This document shows, one piece after another, positions 33,801-45,800 of a DNA stretch of 64,000 nt. Numbering within the stretch: position 1 is the first letter of the stretch; each line of letters opens with the position of its first letter. This DNA is from Rutpela maculata (Eukaryota > Arthropoda > Insecta > Coleoptera > Cerambycidae), in contig OW386291.2 of assembly GCA_936432065.2 (NCBI GenBank), positions 24,095,821-24,159,820 of the forward strand. The letters run 5' to 3'. A model generated the notes under the pieces. That model ran no database searches. It saw only the letters and a program-made list of their open reading frames with translations, and had not been told where the DNA came from. Both the position numbers and the translations under genes were made by a program.

Positions 33801-36800
33801 AAGTATTATAAGATGATTTAAAAAAGAAAACGATATTACATTTAAGTTGATGTGTAATAATAAAGTGTCCCTTTTAGCGTTTTATTGAATGCCGATTTTT
33901 GTTCACAACTTTAATTGGTTGGAAAAAGTTCTCATTAGGTGTTAGATAAAATCGCCCTATGGAGATGTATGGCTGATAAAAATTTGAAATGAATTCGGCC
34001 ACAAATAGAAAAGATACAGGGGTGTCTTCACGAGAAGTGAAACAAAATTTTTTTTTTGAAAATATTCCGATTTTCACAAAATTTTACAAGGGGGCATATA
34101 AAGTGATTCCGAACAACTTTTATTAACAAAATTTTTGTCTATCTCTAAGCCTACTATGATTTCTCGAACATTGCTCTTTTCTTTTTATCGCAGTAGGCCG
34201 GCGTTTTAGATCTGGGGGAATTTATGTGTTGAATAAAGTCGTCTTATGGAATTGTATGGCTGATAAATATTTGAAATGAATTCGGTCACAAATAAAAAAG
34301 ATACAGGGGTGTCTTCACGAGAAGTGAAATACACTGTATAAGGTCTCAAAAAATTGTTTGGCATTAGCCACCCCCATTACCACCCCCACCCCATTATTAA
34401 AGGGGGTGAAAAAATAAAATTGTGATTTAGTGTGTATACAAGAACTAAATGCCTCATTTTTTTTACTTCATCCACCCTTACCCCACTACCAATATGGCAT
34501 ATCGTTTTATGGATTTTTGGGGTCTGCGATTTCAAATATTATATTACTAATGTTCCATAATTATTTCCACATACAAATTTTTTTCGTTGTGAGAGACTTG
34601 GATTGAAAATCAGTATGTGGAAGTAGTAATTCCTAGGGCAACGGTTTTTATATTTGTTTTTAGTTATAGATTTTCATTCCTTTGTGATTACTGTCTTTAC
34701 TGATTAATAAAAAATTTAGATATATCTTCCTTTTTTATTATTCAGTATTTGTATATGTTTATAATTATTTGTACACTAACAAATGATTTTATAATTTACT
34801 AAACATCTCCCATTTCCATTATAACAAATTTAGAAGCTGTAGAGTAATTATAAAAGTAATTTATTTATTCAATTACCATTACCAAATAAATAGTAATTCA
34901 ATTACATTTTTTTAGTAGTAATTTAATTACATGGTAATCAAATTACTTTTTAACATTAGTAATTTGTAATATGTAATTAATCACTTTTTCAAAGTAATTT
35001 GCCCAGCTGTCTATAGTTAATAAATTTCAGAAATAAAGTGTTAATTTTCTATTATATTATGACTGGTTGTAGAAAAAATTGTGTATGCAACTCACATTTA
35101 ATGGCTATTAAGACACTCTCATTCACTAGGACAATCGTCTACGGCTCATGTCATAATTCTCATGCTTGTGTCTTAACAGCCATCATTAAATGGTCGTTGC
35201 ATAATATACTATTAGGTGTGAGACATTTTGTAATAGAAGTATTAAAAACCAGCCTCTGTCTGATCATTTTGGGGCAGAGGTTCATTTCATCAACAATTTT
35301 AAATATTTTTTAGTAACGCCATATCCTAAAATGACATTTATTTGACAGTTTCAATAAATCAAAACAATGTCATTATTGACAAGTGTAAAATAAAGAAAAA
35401 AGGTGTGAAATAATAGTATATTATTCAACGAGCGGTAATGTAGGAAATAACTCACGTAGATGAAAGTTTGCAGCACGAGCCGTAGGCGAGTGCTGTAATT
35501 CATTAAGTGAGTTATTACTATTACCGCAAGTTGAATACTATACTTTATCTACGATTATAACAATAAATATTAAATTGACTATTTCATTCCTTTAAATTTC
35601 TTCCAATCAAAATCGATCATTTTAATCAAAAAATAGTTTCGCATCGATAAAATTTAACATTTAAAAGGTTGCTCAACCAATAAAAAGCCAGAATGAATCT
35701 GGCTTTTTATTGGTTGAGCAGCGGCAAATTACAATAATTTTTACAAACGTCAGTTCACGTCAGTTGTAAAAAATGTGCGAGAATAACAGCCCAAATGTTC
35801 AAGATTTGGTGATTTATCCATAGAAAACACTGAAAAATCTATTTCCAAAATTTTCATTCATGAAATTGTCAAACGAATACCATTCGTGATATAATTTCGT
35901 CTGGCAAAATTTAATGATTATTTTACTCGAGTTTGTTGCTTTGGCAATTTCGCTCTTAACATTGACAAAAATAACTCGCCTGACGGCTCGTTATTTTTAT
36001 CTGTCAATGTCAATTGCGAAATTGCCAGGCAACAAACTCTCTTAATAATCGCTAAATTTTGCCGACAAAATTATATCACTTATAATATTATATGTATATG
36101 TATATGAGAAAATTTTGTAAACGTCGAATCTATTTAAAATGATAAATGACCTTCCTCCCATCAATAATAATAATAGACCGTTCTGTGCTTCTTCCCTTCA
36201 ATAATAATAGACTTCTATGTCACCGCGTATCGGAATAGTATATATCTACGATTATAACAATAAATATTAAACAGCAAGTATACAGAAACAGCACTTTTAT
36301 TTACAAATCTCAACATAACAATGATACCTATAAAAATTTTTGTTGAAATTACTCAGATGGTTTATTAATAAAATTAACTGTAAAATTTGAACCAGCAAAT
36401 TGAATATTTGGGACTGAATTATGTAAGTTTATTGTCTCTTTCTGTGTTTGTTGCACGTATGTCGTAGATGTGCTAACTGGCTGAGTTATGATAGAACTAT
36501 AAATTTTAGCAGGCGCGCAGCCAGGGGGGGGCCATGGGGCCCGCCCCCCCCCCCCAAGCCGTCTTCCATGAACCAAAAATTAAAGAAGCATAATCACTAT
36601 TAGTACAAATAGTCCCTTCAAATTAGGAAATATTTAAGAAAATTTTCCCACAGTTATAAGACCTGTAAACAGTTAAGTATTTGGGTTGTCTAAACATGAT
36701 TTTAACCCCCCCCGCAGTTCTGAAAAAGGGTGGTTTTAAGAAATTATATATGAATTTTAGCGTTTTTTCGTCTTTTTCTCTGCTTTGAGGAAAAACTATG

Positions 36801-39800
36801 CATTTTGGTGAAAAATATCAAGAGAACAATAGTACAATAGTAGAGCATAAAATTTCCTATAAATTTTGTCTCTACTTTGTTTTTCGAATTCCGCTTAGTT
36901 TCGCCGCTAGAGGGCGCGAAAGAAATAAATATGCATATAGACTTTTGCGTCTTTTTTTAGATTTTGAGCCAAAATTATGCATTTTTATGAAAAATTACAT
37001 GAGATCAAAGTTGTAGAACATAAAATTCACTATCTTTAGGTGTTTTCTGGTTTTTTTTTCATAAAAATATATATATTTTTTATGTTCTACAGCTTTAATC
37101 TCACGTAATTTTTCATAAAAATGCATAATTTTGGCTCAAAATTTAAAAAAGGCACAAAAGTCCTTATGTATATTTATTTCTTTCGTACCCTCTAGCGGCG
37201 AAATTAAGCGGTATTCGAAAAAAAAATGGTAGAGCAAAACATAGGAAATTTTATGCTCTACAACTTTGCTCTCTTGATATTTTTCACCAAAATGCATAGT
37301 TTTTCCTCAAAATAGAGAAAAAGACGAAAAAACGCTAAAAATCATATATATGTATATATTTCTCAAAAACCATCCTTTCTTAGAACTGCGGGGGGTGGAA
37401 ATGATGATTAGACAACCCAAATACTTCACTTCTTACAGGTCTCATAACTGTGGGAAAATTTTCCATAAAACAACAATTTTTTTACTAATTTGGCGGGTTC
37501 TATTGGCCCCCCCCAGACGAGTTTTCTGGCTGCGCCACTGAATTTTAGTACACACCTTTGTATTTGTTCTGAGATTTTTCTGGTAGTAAATTACTTATTG
37601 TCTCATTAGCTACTTGCCTTAATTCTGGTAGTGTACATAACAGTTCATCTTTACTCAGAGAATTTATAATTTTTGACGCAATTATTAACTTGATTTGATA
37701 TTTTGAAAACGTCAAAATTATTCAAACGTGATAAGTCATACCTTCCTCCCCTCAATAATAATGAACTGTTCTATGTCACCGCATCGTTCTCAGACACAGC
37801 CACGCCTTCATGTGTCGCGCGTTATGTCGATTGGACAGGCTAGGCATGAAGATAAAGGTGATTGGCTCTGTACAGCGTGAGTTATAATAACTCACGCATC
37901 ATAACTCACGCTATTTGTTTATGGATACTATTAATGGTTCAAAAGCAGTTCATTAATTGGTATATAACCTAATAAGAGTAGATAAAGACATTTTATTTCA
38001 TAGTGTGAAATAAAAGTTATTGATTTCTATGGAAACGGCAATAGAATTTAGTTTATTTTTACAAAATTATATTGTTTTTTAATTTCGAATGGCGATACAA
38101 AAAATTACATTACTCAAGACTATATTGTTTTTTTTACTCGTGTGGTTTATAGTACTCGGCTCGTACTATAAACGCTCCACTTGTAAAATAACGTCATTTT
38201 AGCCACTTGTTATATAATATACTATTACAGTGGTAAAATAATCAACAAACATAAGAAAATAATTAATATTATTCATATATTTTTTCTTTGTTCACATTTT
38301 ACTGGTTTAAGACTTGTGATTGTGATTTTCTGGATAATATTGCGTAAAAATAGTTTTCCTGACAATTAGTCGGAAAAGAAACCATTTACAAATAAAAGCA
38401 AGTTAAGCAAAAGGGTAATTACTTCCACATCCAGTGGAAGTATAGTAACGACAAAAAAAATTTAAAAAATTTTTATTGTTCAAATAGGCTTAGAATGTCA
38501 CGAAACGTCGAGATTTTAAGTTTTTTACGAAAAAAAAATTTCTGTCTGTCGGTCTGTCTGTCGGTCTGTCTGTCTGTCTGTAACTTTTTTTTTGTGCGCA
38601 CGTTTACTCTGGAACCGTTTGAGATATTGACTTGAAATTTGGTACACATATGTACTTTAGCGAGATCTAGAACTAGATTATATTTTCATCTTGTTCCGTC
38701 GAAGGGTTGGGGGGTAAATTGGGGTAAATTTGGGGAAAGTAGGTAAATCAAGCAGGTAAAAGTCCATAAAATTGGTATTTAGTATATACAAGAGAAGCCA
38801 AGGTCTTAAAAAAAATTTTAGCATTAGCGACCCCCCTTACCACCCCCACCCCATTATTAAAGGGGATGAAAAAAAAATGTGATTTAGTGTGTGTACAAGA
38901 ACCAGAAACCTCAAAATGTTTTTTACTTCATCCACCCCCACTACCACCCCTTATCACCACCCCCATCCCGCTACCGATGTGGGGTATAGTTTTATGGGTT
39001 TTTGGGGTAGAGGATTTCAAATATTATATTATTAAAGTTCCATAAACAATTATTTCCACATACAAAAATTTTTTCGTTGTGAGTGACTTGGAAAAGAATC
39101 TGGATGTGGAAGTAGTGATTCCTTGGGCAGCGGTTTTTTTCGTTAACATGGCAATTTTCAGGCTTATTAGGGGTTCATCATTAGTCATTTCTGAGTATTG
39201 AAAATATCAGGATTTGTTATAGAATATCAATATGTCAATGTATGTGTCCGTCCTGGTTGAGTGGTAGAATAGCCATCGGCAAAACTCCGCCAGGACATTA
39301 AAATAAATAAGGCGATTAAAAAAAAATTAATAATAAAAAAAACAGTATCTTTGATATAATTTATGCCACCAAAATGCCAAATAATAGGTAGTTATTCTCC
39401 AATCGTCTGTGATATTTAAATAACCTCAACGATAATCTGGTTATATAATAACCAAGTTGCATCATGATATCAATATAAGTTTTTATTGCCTGTTATTGTT
39501 TCTTTATTATTTCAATCTATTTAGTAGTAGTATTTCTCATTTAGCACATCCATGGTGAAAACAAACATTGTTAAATCATAATATGCAAAAGGTTTACTCA
39601 TAATCGGGATGTAGCTACTAAAAATCAACAAAAATATTCCTTACTTGTCATAGGGCTTAACTCCATACATATGTGCCACACTATTTACACAAAACGTGGC
39701 GTGAAGTAAATATATCCATCTTGTGAAGGCTACATTCGACGACACCCACCAATCTTCACCCCAAAAATAATACGGAATGAATGCTGGAATTATGAAGCAG

Positions 39801-42800
39801 AGTAATATCACAAGTGGTCCGTAGTATCTGCAAAACATAAAAACGGTATTACTGGAAGTATTTAGAGCATAATAGTAAATTATGCAACAAGTGCATAAAG
39901 TGGCATTTCTTTCACGAAAGGGAAGTTTAAGGCACGAGCCGTAGGTGAGTGCGACAATCCCATGGGTGAAGAAAGGGCACTTTATGCACGAGTTTCATGC
40001 AATATTTTTCTACGACAGTCCTCAATTTCCATAGTTAGACAAATAAACTTCAAAATTAGGTTAAGCGTCAAAACACAAATTTATAATTTGACGTTTCTAA
40101 AGCGAAGTTCACGAGACAACTTCAGTTATATTCAATGAACCCATGGATCCGGTTATACGTAAGAGTAAAATAATGTACATTTCTGAAATCGATCAAGAAT
40201 GTTTACTTTCTCTGCACAATTTCAGATCCCAAAATACTCTATTCTAGTATTTTCTTCCGTTACAACTACTCAGCGGGCAAATATACCTACCTTTTTTGCG
40301 GGGAAGGGGAAATCTTCAAAAGACGCCAGCCTGTTGTTTGTCGGCGGGGAGTGTTGGATTCTTACCCTTTTGTAGGGAAGCCTCCTCCTCTTCCTGAGCC
40401 ACCACCCTGACTTCATCCCGTAGGGATATTCATCTTCCAATATTCCTTGCTCCTTATCATTTGTGGTACTATATCCTCGGGTAGTAGGCTGACCCCTAGG
40501 GTGAGCCAGGTCCTCTGTCTCGTGACCTCCCATCTTCCACAAACGAAGAGGGTATGCTCTGCGGTGTCGGGCTGTCCGCAGTATATGCAAGTATCGTCTT
40601 CGTGCTTACCGATTCTTTTACTGTATGCCCGAAAAGAACCGTGTTCTGTGAGGGCTTGGATCAGGAAGTAGTCCAAACTTCTATGCTTGCAGGCCACTAC
40701 AATGCTTGGGATTAGGCGCTTCGTCCATTGTGCCGTCTCGGTATTATCCCTCCAAGCCTCTTCCCATCTCTCCATCATGGCCGTTTTAGTATCTTCCCTA
40801 GCTTGTGCCAACCCGTCTTGGGGCACTCCATATATCCTGCGTTTCTCCTCCATCATAAGGTCTATTGGAAGGGAACCCGTGATAACCTGCAGGGCCATCG
40901 TGGACACTGTGCGGTACGCCCTGGCAACTCTTAGCAATATTTTCCTCTGCGTGCTCACCAGTTTGTTCTTATATCTGCCGATGCGTAGGACGTTATGCCA
41001 CACCGGAACTCCGTATACTAAGGTGGAGTGTACCACCCCCGCCAAGATTAGCCTCTTCTCCATGCTGGGGCCTCCTATGTCAGGGGGGATCCTTGTCAGA
41101 GCGATGATCCTGCCTTCCGCCTTTTCCACCGCGTTTAGTGTATTCGCGCCAAAGGTACCCCGGGTGTCGAAGACTATCCCCAGGTACTTTAGTGTTCTGC
41201 GCGGGACGACTGCTGTGCCCATTATCCTGATCTCAATGTCTTCTCTTTTCCAAGGGCCCTTCAGGATCATCGCCTCGATTTTTTGCGGGGCAAGGGTCAA
41301 ATGATTCTCCTCCATCCACATGCAGACTCTTTCTGTCGCGGTGCTCATTTTTCTATTGAGAAATACACCGACCTGCATTGGATTACACCATCAAATCGTG
41401 ATCGGTAGCCAAATGTCATTTGTCAATTCCTAACCAGACTTAGACCGGTTTCGAACTTATTATGTTCTCTTCAGTATGCCATAGGTCATGGAACAGACAA
41501 ATGATAGTGGCCAACCTGCTAGTCTTATACAAACTACTTTATTATTAGATAAAATAACAGGTTATGGCCCAGGAAGCTCATAAGTAGTTTGTCAAGTTTG
41601 AATTGAAAAAGTTTGAAGTTGTTTTATGGTGAACTCCAGCCTTGTGCAATAGTGAAACAAACCAAAAAGGAAACAATGGATAATGATGTAAAAGTAACAA
41701 AGTTGAAAGGTATTGATAATTGGGCTACGTGGAAGTTCCAAATTCGAGTCACGTTGCAAGCGATTGGTGCATGGGAAGTCGTAAATGGCAATTTATTTAA
41801 GCCTGTTGGAAACGAAGATGCCACAACGGTGTAAACACAAGCAGGGCAGCTTGAAAAATGGAAGAAAGCTGAATGTTCAGCTCAGAAAATCATCGCTACG
41901 TCAGTGGAGGACCGGCCACTAATGCACATCATAAACTGCGATATATCAAAATCTCTGTGGGATAAGTTATTGTCAGTATATGAACAGCGATCTGAAGTAA
42001 GTATACATATGTTACAACAACAGTGGTATAATGCAAACAAGAATGAGCGTGATGATATAGCTACTCATATTTCGAAAATTCAAGATCTAGCTCAACGTTT
42101 AAGAATTTTTGGAGAAAATTTCTCAGATTCTTCAATGATAATGACCAAGATTTTGATGACATTACCAAAGAACTATAATCATTTCGTTAGAGCATGAAAT
42201 TCTACTCAGCATGATGAACGCACATTATCTAATCTCATAGCTAGACTCACTATCGAAGAGACCAGAATGGGAATTCAAGATAAATCTGAGAGTGATGCAC
42301 TGACAGCCAAGAAACAAGGAAAACGTTTCAGCACAGATTGAGAATTTGGTAATAAAAGTTTACAAAAACCAGGTAAATGTTTTAAATGTCACAAAGAAGG
42401 TCATTGGGCGAGAGAATGTAGGAGCGGTAAAAGTCGCGACAACACCAAGTTGCATTGTGAGGAAAAATGTGATGCACTCATTGGCGAAACATTAACAATA
42501 GTTTCAGATAAAGAAGGAGATGTAGATTCTTGGTATCTTGATTCTGGTGCCACTGACCACATGTCAAATCAACGCAACTGGTTTATAAATTATCAAGAGT
42601 TTTCAAGTCAATTTTCTGTGTGCATTGGTGATGGAAATAATATACTAGCTTATGGAAAAGGGAATATAAATATTCTAGCTTTTGATGGAAACAAATGGAA
42701 TGAAAAACACTTGTCACTTTTTTTGTAGGATATGATGACAATGTAAAAGGGTACCGTATTTGGTTTCCTGGCATAGATCAAGTAAAAACTTATAGGGACG

Positions 42801-45800
42801 TCATATTTACTGGAAAACTTTATAATGATGTTATTCATGTAAAAGAAAAAGAAGATCAAAAAGACTTCACTTTTGTAAGAATTAATGAAATTCAACTGGA
42901 AGAAATAGATGTTGCACAGCATCAACCGAATCCTATAGAATATGTTGAAGAAAGTATTACACAAAATGAACAAGAAGTCGAGGAAGAATTTCATGATGTC
43001 GCAGACACATGTCCTTTACAAAGCAATCAGGATGAACCTGATCCAGTCGCTACACATCAAGCAGAACGTAATTTGAGAGAGAATGAAATTAAAATGACCA
43101 GAGCGTCTCAAGAATTTTGATGTTAATGCTGCCATTGTCAATGAATATTACGAGCCAACATCATATGATGACGCACTCTCGTGCGAAGATCACAAGAAGT
43201 GGATTGATGTTATGAAAGAAGAAGTTGCTTCTTTGAAAGGCAACGATACATGGATTTTGACTGAAATTCCTGAGGACCAAGAGATCATCGATTGCAAATG
43301 GATTTTCAAAGTCAAGAGAAATGCAGACGGGAGCGTTTCTAGATATAAGGCAAGACTGGTTGCCAGGGGATTTAAACAAAGAAATGGTGTTGACTATAAT
43401 GACACGTTTAGTTCGGTTTTACGTTTCGACTCGTTAAGAATAATTCTGTCCCTTGCAGCATCAAAATGTATGAAAATGCAGCAATTCGACGTAAAAGCAG
43501 CGTTTTTATATGGAAATATCGATAAGAAAATTTTAATGAGACAACCACCAGGATTTGAAGAAGGCAGTAAACGTGTATGTTTACTGAAGAAGAGCATCTA
43601 CGGACTTAAGCAAGCTTCCAGATGCTGGAACCAACGGTTCACCAGTATTTTTGCCAAATTTTCGTTGAAGACTACTAATGCACCTTGTGTTTTCGTCAGC
43701 AACAAAAAAAATCAGCAGCGGCTTATCTTAGCGATACACGTTGATGATGGATTGGTAGTATCAACAAATCAGAAAGCTATTGACACTTTAGTATGTGATT
43801 TAAAAACTGAATTTGAAATGACAACAAGTGAAGTCAGTCATTATCTTGGACTGCAAATAGAAAAATTATCTGATGGATCTATATTTCTCCATCAAGAAAG
43901 TTATGCAAGAGCAGTCCTGAAACGTTACAATATGGACAATGCAAATTCGATTGCGATTCCTGCAGATAAACACCATCAGATGTACGCAATGATACATCCA
44001 GATGGAAGTGAAAATACGATTGCACCTTATAGGAAAGCAGTTGGAAGTCTGCAATATTTATCAACAGCTACGAGACCTGATATTACTTATGCTGTGAATA
44101 CAGCAAGTCAATATCTGGAAAATTCATTGGACTGCTATTAAGAGAATTCTAAAGTACATAAAGAGAACATTGAAATATGGTCTTCATTTTCCAAGTTCAC
44201 AAATCATTTCAATATTGGTATTCAGCGACGCAGACTACGCAGGTGATGTCGAGACTAGAAAATCAACCAATGGTTTTGTATTGAAACTAGGAAATGCAAC
44301 AATTGCCTGGGTATCTACTAAACAGAAAGTTGTTGTTCTGTCGACTACTGAGGCTGAATATGTTGCCGCATGTGAAGCTATCAAAGAGCTTATATGGTGC
44401 CAAAATTTAATACAAGATCTCACCGGAGTTAAAAAAATACCCACCACGCTGCACATCGATAATCAAAGTGCAATACGTCTTATGAAGAACCCCGAGTTTC
44501 ACAAGAGGACAAAACACATCGATGTTCAGTACCACTTTATTAGGGAGAAGTTCGCCTTGGGAATATTTTATCCACAACATGTGTCATCACATGAACAACA
44601 GGCAGATCTGTTAACCAAGCCTTTATCAAGAGATGTCTTTCAACATCAACGTGAGATGTTACAGTTTGTGAGCGAAAATATACTCATAAATCAAAGTGGG
44701 AGTGTTGAATTATTGATTTGTTTTAAGTTAAATGTTTCTTTTTAGATCAACTTCACTTTGGTTACTTTGCTTACTAATAAATAATATATGTCAAACTTGA
44801 ATTATTCTACTTAATAAAAATATTCAAACAGAAATAATAACTACTTTATTATTAGATAAAATAACAGTTTTATATCAACAGAAAAATAAGAATGAAATGT
44901 AAAAGAAAGCATAGTTCCACATATTACTGGAAAAGGAATGTCGCCTAAAAGTTCAAACAGTAGGTACTTATATAGCGGCATCACACTGTTCACTGAGTGT
45001 TTTCGTTTTTTTCTTGTGATGTTTGTGTTAAAAGCTTATGCATTAATGTAAATATTTAGATTGTTAAAGTGAAAATCTTCTGCATCAGTGCCAATGCCAC
45101 CAGTGTTCAAGAATCCTGACATTTCAATTTCTATGGCTCTAACAATCATTAAAATTTTAAAATTATTTCTTTTAATTGTACACGGTTGCTGGGATCATTT
45201 TGAGTCTGATTCTGATTGCGAAGTAGTCAAAAATGTATGACGAATATAATTTTCTATTTACTACCTACCCAACTTGAAGAAACTGCATCAAGGTTTTACT
45301 CCTCGATGGTTTGGACCATGCCAGAAACTTTAGTACCTAACAAATTTTAATTTGGTTGGAGAAAGAAACGTTGGAGAAACAAAGGTTAAAATGCAAAGTA
45401 ACTCGTTAACCCGTTCCTCACAAAGGCGAAAGCATATGCTAAATTATGACAACTTGCTGTCATGTTTTCTATCAATCAAGAAGAACCCGAACGACGGCCA
45501 TTACGTTCATTTTTCAATACTTTATTAATTATTAGCGGGTTTATGCGTGCATGAATTTAGTGGCGCCAGTAGATATTGGCACGCTAGTAAAAAATATTGT
45601 ACGTATAAACAGTTACTGGCGAGCAAGCATCAATGCATGCAAGGTCAAGACTTGCTCGCCAGTTCTCGCCAGTAACTGTTTATACGTGCAATATTTTTTA
45701 CCGGTGTGCCAATATCTACTGGCGCCACTAAATCCATGCACGTATAAATCCGCTATATAGCTATAAAATAACGTTTTGATTTACTGATTCGATATTTTAA

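Larger units (their letters stand above)
21874..39644 (-). other. Desaturase intron 3 (about 17.8 kb, transposon-filled)
   Basis: GT at 39643-39644 and AG at 21874-21875. It contains an R2/R4-like LINE, an isolated LTR with primer site, a gypsy element, a foldback element with tandem arms, a 1-kb foldback hAT-type element and several repeats, each listed separately. Confidence 0.9.
41531..44866 (+). mobile_element. Ty1/copia element lacking integrase and most of the 5' LTR
   Basis: A 29-bp remnant of the 5' LTR (41531-41559) matches the last bases of the 3' LTR (44838-44866). Between them come a primer site, gag, protease, then directly reverse transcriptase and RNase H on the plus strand. 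The integrase catalytic region is gone at about 42728. It lies in desaturase intron 2, antisense to the gene. Confidence 0.88.

Noticed and set aside
39244..39310. tRNA gene suggested by TGGTTGAGTGG
   Set aside because: An A-box-like word is present but no B box (GGTTCRANTCC) and no cloverleaf can be drawn. Kept only as a weak SINE-like fragment.
40447..41304. Plus-strand ORFs opposite the R1-type LINE
   Set aside because: They mirror the open R1 frame on the minus strand and have no domain of their own.
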